The translations under genes and the position numbers were made by a program. Positions 26,343 through 34,240 of a stretch of 64,000 nt of DNA are shown here, piece by piece. The notes under the pieces are model-generated. The model searched no databases. It had not been told where the DNA came from and worked only from the letters and a program-made list of their open reading frames with translations. The first letter of the stretch is position 1. The number at the start of each line of letters is the position of its first letter. Source of the stretch: GWE2-42-39 sp942493345 (GTDB lineage: Bacteria > Bacteroidota > Bacteroidia > Bacteroidales > Prolixibacteraceae); the NCBI GenBank assembly GCA_942493345.1, contig OW818695.1:1736001-1800000 (forward strand), written 5' to 3'.

Positions 26343-28181
26343 TTAAAAACTCAAATTCACTCCCGAAAAAACAGTTGCTCCCGGCATGGGATAGTAGCGG
26401 TTGGTTTCATATTTCTGATCAAGCAGGTTTTCGCCGCTGACGAAAAGTTGGATATTTTTAATCAGTCGGTACGAAGTTTTTGCATTCAGCAGCGTGTACG
26501 ATTGTTTGGCTACTGCGGCCGAAGCATCGGTATCAAGCCCGGCAACTCGTTGCAAACTTGCCGTGAAACTAAGATTTTTAACCCGATAATTCGCACTAAT
26601 AAATAACTGGTGCTCCGGCGTCGCATAAACCGGGGTTTTCATGTGAATGTAGCTGTATGCCAGATGAAACCCGAGTTGTTTATTCAATTGTCCGTCAGCC
26701 GAAAGTTCAATTCCACGATTCGAAATCTCGCCGGAATTCCGATATCCCTGGTTGGGAACCTGCTGAATCAGGTTATCGCCTTTCAGAATAAAACCAGTCA
26801 GCTCAAGGTTCAGTTTATTGCCGTGAAAAGAGTGCAAAATGCCGGTTTCGTAGTTCCATATACTTTCGGGTTGAAGGTTCGGGTTCGGGCCCCACAAAAA
26901 CAGTTCGCGCATGGTCGGACTGCGAAACCCTTTGGATGCACCGAGCTTCCAACTGGTCGATTTCCCGATTTGCCAGGTAGCACCGAACGACGGAATCCAT
27001 TCGCTTCCGTAGGTCCGGTGATCGGAATAACGGAGCCCGGCGTTTAGGGTTATTTTTTCTGAAAAATTTTGCTGAACGAAACCATACAAACCCAGTTCGT
27101 AAACGGTTGTGTCGGCAAATACCACCCCGTCGCCCTGCATCGCCAGCAGGGTTTCGGCCATCCCGCCATAATTGGCATAATCGACCCCAAAGGTGAGGTT
27201 ATTCCCCTTGAAAAATTGAAACGATTCGTACAGGTTGAAGCCTATGTTTTGATCGGTTGAATGAAAACCATCCGTCACGTCGTGTTCTCCGAAGTTGTAA
27301 TAAAAGCGGGCGCTTCCCGACATTTTATCAAATTCATTATTCAGTGATGTGGCCCCGTAACCGCGGGTAATATCAATTTTGTAGCCGGCTGCTCCGTCAG
27401 GTTTGTCAGGCCCCGGATCAGAAGATTTGAACCCGGACAGACTGAAATCGGCAGTTGCAAACAAATTTTCCGAAAGCTCATAGCTGGTTTTCAGATACCC
27501 GTTGGTTATATTGAAATCGGATTTTTCGCGATGTCCGTCAGTTTGGTCGTGATTGATGCTGCCAAACACGCTGAACTTGTTTTTCTTGTATCCGGCTGAG
27601 GCCATGTATTTCTGTGTGTTGTACGAACCGTACATCAGACGGGCATTTCCGTTTACCCCTTCCTGTTTCTGTTTTTTTGTAATGATATTGATTACCCCGC
27701 CCATGGCATTCGAGCCGTACAAGACGGAACCCGGTCCGCGGATCACTTCCACCCGTTCAACATCGGAAGCCACGTACGAGTCGGACAGCGGATGTCCAAA
27801 GATGCCCATAAACTGCGGATGACCGTCAATTAGCATCAAAACCCCGGTCGTCGGGCTGCTGCCCACCCCGCGAATTGTAATTTGTCCGGCAGCGCCGCCT
27901 GACACCCCAAATCCGGTAACCCCGCGTTCGGTAACAAACAAGCCCGGTATTCGTCCGCTCAAAATAGGCAGCAAAGCCGATTCGTCGCTTTCCGCAATCT
28001 GCGTCCGGCTCAGAATACTGACCGACATGGGCGCATTACCCCGGTTCACTTTTACCGGTGTTCCGGTAATCACCACTTCATCAATTAGAATAGTATCGTT
28101 TATGCTGAAATTGTTGTTTGCATTGGAAGAAAAGAATATTCCTGAAACGAGGAAAAATAAAAGTGTGAAAGAAGTTCTCAT
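26343..28181 (-). CDS. TonB-dependent outer-membrane receptor (BtuB-like size)
   Basis: Outer-membrane receptor for a metal complex, siderophore or cobalamin-like ligand. The 612-residue protein has a Sec signal (MRTSFTLLFFLVSGIFF), then DEVVITGTP just before the plug, a complete plug domain with ITIRGVGSSPTTGVLMLIDG and VERVEVIRGPGSVLYGSNAMGGVINIIT, and a beta-barrel to the C-terminal Phe (GVNLSF). Size and lack of a CarboxypepD_reg domain fit the BtuB/siderophore class, not the SusC class. Start at 28181, because the preceding 10 residues (Met at 28211) would push the signal inward. It lies 63 bp downstream of the NikR-like gene on the same strand, and a direct repeat shared with that gene lies just upstream; nickel or cobalt complex uptake is a fair inference. 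Confidence 0.9.
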   Translation of the reverse strand: MRTSFTLLFFLVSGIFFSSNANNNFSINDTILIDEVVITGTPVKVNRGNAPMSVSILSRTQIAESDESALLPILSGRIPGLFVTERGVTGFGVSGGAAGQITIRGVGSSPTTGVLMLIDGHPQFMGIFGHPLSDSYVASDVERVEVIRGPGSVLYGSNAMGGVINIITKKQKQEGVNGNARLMYGSYNTQKYMASAGYKKNKFSVFGSINHDQTDGHREKSDFNITNGYLKTSYELSENLFATADFSLSGFKSSDPGPDKPDGAAGYKIDITRGYGATSLNNEFDKMSGSARFYYNFGEHDVTDGFHSTDQNIGFNLYESFQFFKGNNLTFGVDYANYGGMAETLLAMQGDGVVFADTTVYELGLYGFVQQNFSEKITLNAGLRYSDHRTYGSEWIPSFGATWQIGKSTSWKLGASKGFRSPTMRELFLWGPNPNLQPESIWNYETGILHSFHGNKLNLELTGFILKGDNLIQQVPNQGYRNSGEISNRGIELSADGQLNKQLGFHLAYSYIHMKTPVYATPEHQLFISANYRVKNLSFTASLQRVAGLDTDASAAVAKQSYTLLNAKTSYRLIKNIQLFVSGENLLDQKYETNRYYPMPGATVFSGVNLSF

Positions 28182-28200
28182 ACTTATAGTTTGCAATTTA

Positions 28201-28229
28201 GTGTTACTCAATTTAAGAAACGTGCTACT
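28201..28229. promoter_or_regulatory. Candidate NikR-like operator before the TonB receptor
   Basis: Direct repeat GTGTTACT, 13 bp, GTGCTACT (21-bp period), 20-48 bp upstream of the receptor ATG. The same first half-site and spacing recur directly before the NikR-like gene. Confidence 0.5.
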
Positions 28230-28244
28230 TTGTGGTCAAAAAAA

Positions 28245-28643
28245 TTATACTTTGCTCATGATCAATTTGCCATGCTGAATCCCTTTAATACCAATCAGCT
28301 TGTCCGAAAGTTCGGTTAGTTTATGAGATGTTCCTTTCATTGCCACGATTTCGAGGCAGTTGGTTTCATTTAAATGATAGTGCTGTGAGGAAAGGATCAC
28401 ATTCTGGTATTCAATCTGAATATCGGTTGATTTTATACGGATGTCCTTTTTGCTGTGGTCGTAAACCAAAGTGATTGCACCCGCAACAACGTTGTTGCAT
28501 TGCCATTTTTGTTCCACCGTGTATTTTTCAATCAAATACCGGATGGCTTGCGAACGGTTGGCAAAACCATTGTTCTGCACGTATGCATCGAGCGATCGTA
28601 AAAGCTCTTCTTTTAGCGAAACACCAAAGCGCGAAATCGACAT
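28245..28643 (-). CDS. nikR: NikR-family ribbon-helix-helix regulator, altered nickel site
   Basis: Metal-responsive repressor of the NikR family. The 132-residue protein has the N-terminal ribbon-helix-helix (ISRFGVSLKEELLRSLD, GFANRSQAIRYLIEK) and the C-terminal ACT-like metal domain (VVAGAITLVYDHSKKD and NCLEIVAMKG). By alignment to E. coli NikR, three nickel ligands are kept (H88, H90, C96 for H87, H89, C95). The first ligand, H76 in E. coli, is replaced by Ile77, and the usual QHHHH run is missing. Four-coordinate nickel as in NikR would need another donor; a changed metal preference is possible. Adjacent to and co-directional with a TonB receptor; the shared repeat suggests autoregulation and receptor control. 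Confidence 0.85.
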   Translation of the reverse strand: MSISRFGVSLKEELLRSLDAYVQNNGFANRSQAIRYLIEKYTVEQKWQCNNVVAGAITLVYDHSKKDIRIKSTDIQIEYQNVILSSQHYHLNETNCLEIVAMKGTSHKLTELSDKLIGIKGIQHGKLIMSKV

Positions 28644-28644
28644 C

Positions 28645-28673
28645 GTGTTACTTTTTGGATTTTAAGTGTTATC
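28645..28673. promoter_or_regulatory. Candidate NikR-like operator before its own gene
   Basis: Direct repeat GTGTTACT, 13 bp, GTGTTATC, immediately upstream of the ATG at 28643. Same 21-bp period as the site at 28201-28229. Confidence 0.5.
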
Positions 28674-28771
28674 AACGACGAAACTAACAAAATATTTCAG
28701 GAATAAAAATAACCGTCCTGAGAATTCTTTACAGAACATGAAAAGATGGAATCGAAAAGATAAAAATTGAT

Positions 28772-29176
28772 TTACCAGTTAAACCGGATCGTTTGCTTCA
28801 GTCCGGTATGTAAACTCAGCGGCACAGGGCTGGTTCCAGCCAACCTTTCAATCAGTTTTTTCTCGTCGCCGGTATAATTTTTCTTCGGAAAATAAAACTC
28901 AACAATTACCTCAGCTACCCGGCGCGGATCGCTGGCCATAATTTTAGTAATTTCAATTTCGGTACCAACCAGATCGATACCATGATCCATTGCCTTGATG
29001 CCCATAATGGTCATGATGCAGTTGCCCAGCGAAGTTGCCAACAGGTCGGTTGGCGAAAACGATTCGCCTTTGCCGCGGTTGTCGGTTGGGGCATCGGTGA
29101 TCAGCTCGCAACCTGACTGAAGGTGAATATTCCGGGTACGCAAATCGCCCAGATACGTCGTTTTTATTGTTATCAT
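28772..29176 (-). CDS. OsmC/Ohr-superfamily protein lacking the second cysteine
   Basis: Member of the OsmC fold; true OsmC and Ohr proteins reduce organic hydroperoxides with a pair of cysteines. The 134-residue protein has the first Cys (C53 in SLGNCIMTIM), the preceding SFSPTDLLATSLG motif, and a long helix. At the place of the second Cys (usual CPV motif) it has S115 in TSPVPLSL, so a disulfide-cycling peroxidase reaction is unlikely as such. Such YhfA-like members may bind other electrophiles. Divergent from ribE. Intact length and conserved fold argue for a functional gene. Confidence 0.88.
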   Translation of the reverse strand: MITIKTTYLGDLRTRNIHLQSGCELITDAPTDNRGKGESFSPTDLLATSLGNCIMTIMGIKAMDHGIDLVGTEIEITKIMASDPRRVAEVIVEFYFPKKNYTGDEKKLIERLAGTSPVPLSLHTGLKQTIRFNW

Positions 29177-29218
29177 CGTTTCAAAATTTTCCTCTAAAAT
29201 ACAAAATCATGCCAATTG

Positions 29219-29241
29219 TTTTCGGTTTACTGAACCGAAAT
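29219..29241. other. Hairpin in the osmC-ribE divergent spacer
   Basis: Arms TTTCGGTT / AACCGAAA with loop TACTG, 36 bp before the ribE ATG. It does not resemble the FMN riboswitch; an operator or minor leader stem are both possible. Confidence 0.4.
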
Positions 29242-29276
29242 TGGTAAATTCGCGGCATACTCAAAACAATTTAACC

Positions 29277-29885
29277 ATGTTTTCAGGAATAGTTGAAGAA
29301 TACGGCGTTGTTAAAGCCATTGAAAAAGATCAGGAGAATTATCATTTCACCCTGAACTGCTCGTTTGTGAACGAACTGAAAGTTGACCAAAGCCTGTCGC
29401 ACAACGGGGTTTGCCTCACGGTTGTAAATGTTGATAAGGAAGCACAAACATACCGGGTTACTGCCATCAAGGAAACCCTGCTAAAAACCAATCTCGGTTG
29501 CTGGGAAGTGGGTTCGAAAGTGAATCTGGAACGCAGCATGATGCTGAACGGCCGCCTCGACGGGCACATCGTGCAAGGCCATGTTGACCAAACGGCTACC
29601 TGCGCCAACGTGGAAGAAGCCGACGGAAGCTGGTATTTTACCTTTGAATATCCGTTCGACAAACAGAAAGCGCAACAAGGCCATATGACCGTTGAAAAAG
29701 GATCGGTGACTGTGAACGGGGTGAGCCTGACGGTGGTGAACTCGAAAGACAATTCGTTCCAGGTGGCCATTATTCCGTACACTTATAACTTCACCAACTT
29801 TCATACATTTAAAGTTGGGTCGGTGGTCAACCTCGAATTCGATATTATCGGGAAATACCTGAGTAAATTACTGACCTACAAATAA
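29277..29885 (+). CDS. ribE: Riboflavin synthase, alpha chain
   Basis: Dismutates two 6,7-dimethyl-8-ribityllumazine molecules to riboflavin in the cytoplasm. The 202-residue protein starts with the diagnostic MFSGIVEE and contains two lumazine-binding barrels. The second opens near residue 96 with DGHIVQGHVDQ, and each carries the NGVSLTV/NGVCLTV motif (about 45 and 147). The start at 29277 is chosen because family members always begin with this motif; upstream in-frame residues are unrelated. Monocistronic; no FMN riboswitch signature was seen in the leader. The transcript end carries an interrupted terminator. Confidence 0.96.
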   Translation: MFSGIVEEYGVVKAIEKDQENYHFTLNCSFVNELKVDQSLSHNGVCLTVVNVDKEAQTYRVTAIKETLLKTNLGCWEVGSKVNLERSMMLNGRLDGHIVQGHVDQTATCANVEEADGSWYFTFEYPFDKQKAQQGHMTVEKGSVTVNGVSLTVVNSKDNSFQVAIIPYTYNFTNFHTFKVGSVVNLEFDIIGKYLSKLLTYK

Positions 29886-29887
29886 TA

Positions 29888-30033
29888 AAAAGCCGTTCAA
29901 AAAACTGGAGGAACCAAGTCACCCTGCCCCAAAGTCTCGGGGTGTTTCAGGGTCTGACGATCAGAGCATGAAATTTCGAAACAAGTTCGGAATGACCTCT
30001 TCTGTAAATATTCCTGTTTTTTGAACGGTTTTT
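29888..30033. terminator. Convergent terminator with an inserted loop element
   Basis: Perfect 13-bp arms CCGTTCAAAAAAC (29893-29905) and GTTTTTTGAACGG (30016-30028), with outer A5 and T5 tracts. The position after ribE and before the convergent 95-aa gene is that of a bidirectional terminator, but the loop is 110 bp long and filled by a palindromic element. Confidence 0.65.
29918..29996. repeat. Palindromic intergenic repeat (REP-like), inside the terminator loop
   Basis: About 79 bp, bounded by GTCA and TGAC. It contains CCCTG...CAGGG and CCCC...GGGG stems and the segments GTTTCAGGGTCTGACGATCA and GAAACAAGTTCGGAATGACC. These words are typical of widely dispersed intergenic palindromes in bacterial genomes. 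Only one copy is present in this window, so the repeat status is inference. Confidence 0.55.
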
Positions 30034-30055
30034 CCTAATAATCTTCCGAAGAAAA

Positions 30056-30343
30056 TTATGCAACCGTTAGTTTTTCGAGGCTGGTGTAACCGTCCTCAAT
30101 ACTTTTAGCCAACTTCTCGATAACTTTTCTGTAATGCGCTTTTACCAGTTTCGGGTTCTCTTTTCCATCCGGATGGTTTGCAAGGTCGCGTACCTGGTTT
30201 CGAACCGTTAAAACGTCCTGAATAATTTTAAAAGCTTTTTCCTTATCGGCTTTAGTGTACAGGTTTACATAGCTCAAACAATCGACGACCAGTTCGGATA
30301 CCAAATAGTCGGCTTCTTTTTTTAATCTTCTGATACTTGCCAT
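30056..30343 (-). CDS. Small conserved helical protein (95 aa)
   Basis: Soluble, mainly helical, 95-residue protein without signal peptide or membrane segment. Two long amphipathic helices are visible (about 2-48 and 60-88), with LKKEADYLVSELVVDCLSYV and VLTVRNQVRDLA. The family is recognisable as a small conserved Bacteroidota protein but has no assigned function. It ends at the terminator shared with ribE and starts 3 bp after the stop of the DUF3108 gene, so the two are very likely co-transcribed, with the Ig-like lipoprotein gene at the head of the operon. Confidence 0.75.
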   Translation of the reverse strand: MASIRRLKKEADYLVSELVVDCLSYVNLYTKADKEKAFKIIQDVLTVRNQVRDLANHPDGKENPKLVKAHYRKVIEKLAKSIEDGYTSLEKLTVA

Positions 30344-30346
30344 AAT

Positions 30347-31159
30347 TTAGTGTATTTCTGCCTCAAGCGGATACCTGAGTGATTTTGTTTCTAATAAAAC
30401 AACTTTCAAAGAACCGACCAGTATTTCCGTTTCCACCTGAACCGGTAATTTGTTCCGGTCGTCTGTCAGCCAAACCTTCATGTATTCGCCTTCAGGAAAA
30501 AAGTCGCCTTTCATTAGCATGACCGATATTTTGTGACATCGGAACCGCCGGCCGTTCCGGGTTTCTACAATTTCAGTTCCAAGATAACGAAAATACAAAT
30601 CTTCAATGGCATTATCAACCAACAAACGGTACGGAATTTTTGGGCCAATTTTATATTTTCTGAAATCGAAACCCCGGAAATAATATGCGGTCGACAGTAA
30701 ATCGTGTGTGTTTACGCCCAGTTTCAGTGTGTCGCGGAATTGTTTCTGCCCGTATCGTTTTACGGTTGAATAAACCAATCCTTTTTGCTGATTGAAAATG
30801 TACTGGTGCTGTGATTTCCGGCTTCCGTGATTCAATACCCTTTTATAATACAGCGGCTCAAATGGTTTTACAGAAGTATAAACATTAAACGTGTCGCGCA
30901 CTTTGTAAAGCAGGTCGTAAGGCATAAAGGTGTTTCCTTCGGCTTTGAAATGCCAGCAGTCTTGTCCCTGGTATTTCTCGTGCGTGGTAAAAAACTCGAT
31001 GTTGCCGCTGTATACCCAGATGAAATGCCAGTTGTAATAGGCTCCATACTTGCCGTATTCGCCGTTCGAAAATGGAAAGTTGGGTTGCTGCGAAAAACTT
31101 TGAATGCTGATCAGCAGTACAAGCAGGAAAAAGCTGTATTTAAAATGCTGAGCTTTCAT
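30347..31159 (-). CDS. DUF3108 domain-containing exported protein
   Basis: Secreted or periplasmic protein of unknown function. The 270-residue product has a Sec signal (FKYSFFLLVLLISIQSFSQQ) and the DUF3108 fold: a beta-rich core with HSVKP-like FNVYTSVKPFEPLYYKRV near 95, and the hallmark KVWLTDDRNKLPVQVETEI near 230. DUF3108 proteins form a half-barrel related to lipoprotein carriers. The ATG overlaps the end of the upstream lipoprotein gene by 20 bp and the next gene follows after 3 bp: a tight three-gene operon. The translational coupling suggests a shared envelope role. Confidence 0.85.
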   Translation of the reverse strand: MKAQHFKYSFFLLVLLISIQSFSQQPNFPFSNGEYGKYGAYYNWHFIWVYSGNIEFFTTHEKYQGQDCWHFKAEGNTFMPYDLLYKVRDTFNVYTSVKPFEPLYYKRVLNHGSRKSQHQYIFNQQKGLVYSTVKRYGQKQFRDTLKLGVNTHDLLSTAYYFRGFDFRKYKIGPKIPYRLLVDNAIEDLYFRYLGTEIVETRNGRRFRCHKISVMLMKGDFFPEGEYMKVWLTDDRNKLPVQVETEILVGSLKVVLLETKSLRYPLEAEIH

Positions 31160-33020
31160 TGTTTTGATCGGAGTGCTGGTCTTTTTTCTTCTTTTTAGCT
31201 GCCTCTTCTTCTTTTATTTTGTCTTCGTCAATCACCTCTTTGCCATAGTTCGGGTCAATATCCAGTTTCCAGGGTTCCCTGATTTCAAAGTTCCCTTTTG
31301 TTTTCAGCACCTTCGGATAATACATCACTCGCTCGGGTGGGATGCCTTCGCTCAAGTAACCGGTATCCCATTTGCCATTTTTATTGGTGTCGAAAATTAC
31401 TTTTATCTTGTATTTTTCAGGTTTAAGGTAGGGAAACGTGATTTCGCCTTCTTCCAGAACCTGAATTTTCTGCAATACTTTTTCTTCTTTCGAATTGTCA
31501 ACAAGCTGGACGATGGCCGGACCATTCAAATCTTGTATATTCAGAACGATGGTCCCGTAATATCGTTCTTCCTGGATGGAAAAATTTTGTTCTACCTTGC
31601 GACTCGGGTGCCCGTAAATATTTTTGGCTGCTGCCGAATCAATGCTGAAAAAGTAGGTTTCTTCAGGTTCCCACGAATAATTGATAAAAAACCGGCGGAT
31701 TGATATGGAGTCGGGCTCCAAATGGATTTTTAATTTCGTTTTAATGGTATCGACAACTTGGTACAAACAGACTTTGCTGGTATCGAAAGATTCCAGCGGC
31801 TCGGGCGCCTGCAAAATAATCTTCTGAAAAATATCGTGGCCTTTCGATTTTATATTGTGCGATATTGAGATCTGCGGTATTTCTTCGATTTCTTTTTTCC
31901 TGCGTTTTTGTTTCGGTTCGGCTTTGGGGCGCTGATAAATCAGGTCCAGGGTATCGTGCTTCATTACAATGGCATCGAGACTGTCTTTTACCTGGTATTT
32001 CAATTCCATTTTCAAGGTGTCGATATTGCTGACCAGTGTATCGGTAATCCAGAAAGTCAGCGAGTCGCGCTTCATGTTCGATTCAATAAACAACCAATTT
32101 TCCGTTGGTTCGGGTTTTAGTAGTTTCACCTTGAACGAATCGGACAATGATTCGGAAAAAACAAACGAACAATAGTTGGGAGCCGGGCGGCTGTACGAAT
32201 CAAGGTACTGGTCGAAAGTTTCTTCTTCGAATAACATCAGGTATTGAATACCCGGATAATATTCAATATCGCTGTGTACTGCCAGCGTGTCGCCGTCTTT
32301 AATGATGGTGTCGTTGCGGCTGATGAATTTCGCATCAGGAGTGATCAACGAATCGGCAAAAGCAATCAACTCGCCGTCTTGGTTGTAAGTAAGGCTGTTA
32401 TCGCCGTCGACAACAGCATACAAACGATAGGTCTCTTTGGCAATATTTTTAATCTCGAAGTAGCCCTCTTTATTAGTTTTTCCAATATAGTCGGGGATAC
32501 TGTCGAAAAAGGCGGTTTCGTCGTGCTGACGGTACAGAACCACCAGTGCATCTTCAACAGGCTCAAGATCAAATGCGTTTTTCACGTAGCCAGCCACCTG
32601 CAAAGTATCGATTACAGGTCCGGTACTGAATGCAAAGCGCAGGTCTTCGTATGGATTTTTCTCGTTGTTGTCGGCCACGGCATCTTTAAAATCGAGCGAA
32701 TATGTTGTGCTGTCCTTTAGTTCTTCTTTAAATTCCACAATCAACGTTTTGCCCTTCGATTTAAAAATTGGTTTTTTCTTCATGGGCGGCGATACCACCA
32801 GCTTTTGACTGAGTTCGTCGTACAATACATATTCATCAAAAGTCAGCCGGATGTCGGAACCCTTGTAGTTCGTACCCAAATATTCGGGTGTGGTAGAAAC
32901 AAGCACGGGCGGAATACTATCTTTCGGTCCGCCGGTGGGCATTCCGGTATTGGCACACGAGGTGGTGAAAACCAGGTATCCGAACCAGGCAATGATGAGT
33001 ATTGGAATGATTTGCTTCAT
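31140..33020 (-). CDS. Ig-like (Big_5) domain surface lipoprotein
   Basis: Outer-membrane or surface lipoprotein without a recognised catalytic site. The 626-residue product has a lipoprotein signal ending at C22 (FTTSCAN), then a Big_5-type Ig domain (about 35-125; IPPVLVSTTP, KLVVSPPMKKKP). A carboxypeptidase-regulatory-like strand pair around 145-210 follows (VAGYVKNAFDLEPVEDALVVLY), then repeated beta segments and a Lys/Glu-rich C-terminus. The Met at 33020 is chosen because it directly precedes the signal peptide. First gene of the operon with DUF3108 and the 95-aa protein. Similar proteins are common in Bacteroidota and uncharacterised. Confidence 0.82.
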   Translation of the reverse strand: MKQIIPILIIAWFGYLVFTTSCANTGMPTGGPKDSIPPVLVSTTPEYLGTNYKGSDIRLTFDEYVLYDELSQKLVVSPPMKKKPIFKSKGKTLIVEFKEELKDSTTYSLDFKDAVADNNEKNPYEDLRFAFSTGPVIDTLQVAGYVKNAFDLEPVEDALVVLYRQHDETAFFDSIPDYIGKTNKEGYFEIKNIAKETYRLYAVVDGDNSLTYNQDGELIAFADSLITPDAKFISRNDTIIKDGDTLAVHSDIEYYPGIQYLMLFEEETFDQYLDSYSRPAPNYCSFVFSESLSDSFKVKLLKPEPTENWLFIESNMKRDSLTFWITDTLVSNIDTLKMELKYQVKDSLDAIVMKHDTLDLIYQRPKAEPKQKRRKKEIEEIPQISISHNIKSKGHDIFQKIILQAPEPLESFDTSKVCLYQVVDTIKTKLKIHLEPDSISIRRFFINYSWEPEETYFFSIDSAAAKNIYGHPSRKVEQNFSIQEERYYGTIVLNIQDLNGPAIVQLVDNSKEEKVLQKIQVLEEGEITFPYLKPEKYKIKVIFDTNKNGKWDTGYLSEGIPPERVMYYPKVLKTKGNFEIREPWKLDIDPNYGKEVIDEDKIKEEEAAKKKKKDQHSDQNNESSAF

Positions 33021-33141
33021 AGTTCTTGTAATCTGCACAAACATACAAATTCCTGAAAATATTGCCTATCAGCACTTGTTAAATAATCTTATCGCGAAAA
33101 GAATTGCATTTGCTCCCTTTGCGCAAAAATCAAACGATAAT

Positions 33142-34074
33142 TCAAAAAAGTAGTTTCTGAAACAAAAAGGCTTCCGGCAAATCCTGAAAATCTTCTATCC
33201 GATGTCTTTTCCCGATCATTGTTGCTATAATTTCGGATGGCAATTCTTCTGCTTTTATTTCCTGAATAATGCCTTTTACCACGCTCATTTCAATTTTAGT
33301 TTCTCCGGAAGGTGAAAGAATTTTATTTCTGAAAACATATTTGGGCGAGGAACCATAAATCCAGTCCCATGTAGTGTATTTTTCATCCCTCAACGCTTTA
33401 ATGGCAGCAATATTTTGTTTTGTAAGTTCGTATGTTTTTTTATCCTGAAAAGCGTTTTGCACATCGGCAAAAATAAAATCTGAAAATTCGTCAACTGCTA
33501 TTTTTTCTTTCAAATAAACGGAAATGTTGGTTACCGGGCTGCGGTTCGATTGTATCGACTTGTCTTCGAAACGCGACAAATCCACTTGCAATGCGCCATT
33601 CAACTTCGACAAGTCGCTATTGAACAGCAACGTTCCGTGGTGCAGAACCCGTTTTTTATAGACATGTTCGGCATTGCCCGAGATCTTTTTTTCATCCACC
33701 ATTAAATCATTGCGGCCGGTTGTGTATGCATCAACGCCCAGCTTTTGAAGCGACTGCACAATGGGTTGGGTGAATATCTTAAAATTCACTTCCGAAATTT
33801 CTTTTACTGTCCGGATAAACGTGAAATTAACATTCCCCGGATCGTGGAAAACTGTTCCTCCACCCGATAAGCGCCGCGCCACATGGATGTTGTTGTCGCG
33901 CACAAATTTGTGATTGATCTCGGCCAGCGCATTTTGGTGTTTGCCCACCACGATGGAACGTTCGCTCCGCCAGATGATAAAAAAATCCTCCGTAAAATTC
34001 TTCAGCAGGTATTCTTCTGTCGCCAAATTAAAATAGGGGTCCAGGCTGCTATGTTTCAGGCAAAATGTAATCAT
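33142..34074 (-). CDS. lplA: Lipoate-protein ligase
   Basis: Attaches free lipoate to the E2 subunits of 2-oxoacid dehydrogenases and to GcvH, using ATP. The 310-residue protein has the biotin/lipoate ligase fold: NLATEEYLLKNF near 15-27, the RRLSGGGTVFHDPGNVNF lipoyl-AMP loop near 67-84, the conserved Lys in DEKKISGNAEHVYKKR near 130-145, and the C-terminal accessory domain (KYTTWDWIYGSSPKY). The N-terminal Met at 34074 is favoured over one nine residues upstream. It is a separate transcription unit, 120 bp downstream of the next gene on the left and 166 bp from the TonB receptor. Confidence 0.93.
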   Translation of the reverse strand: MITFCLKHSSLDPYFNLATEEYLLKNFTEDFFIIWRSERSIVVGKHQNALAEINHKFVRDNNIHVARRLSGGGTVFHDPGNVNFTFIRTVKEISEVNFKIFTQPIVQSLQKLGVDAYTTGRNDLMVDEKKISGNAEHVYKKRVLHHGTLLFNSDLSKLNGALQVDLSRFEDKSIQSNRSPVTNISVYLKEKIAVDEFSDFIFADVQNAFQDKKTYELTKQNIAAIKALRDEKYTTWDWIYGSSPKYVFRNKILSPSGETKIEMSVVKGIIQEIKAEELPSEIIATMIGKRHRIEDFQDLPEAFLFQKLLF

Positions 34075-34240
34075 CTGGTAAAAATAAATTAAACTGGTCA
34101 AGTTTCAAAAGTCAGCCCTTTTCTCTGTCGTTCAAAAAAGAATAGATTCAGGACATGGCAAAACCACGAAGCTTTTTCCGACCAGTTCAGCCTGACTAAT
34201 CTCGAATGAAACACGGCAAACAAGTCGTTCGGCAATGAGC

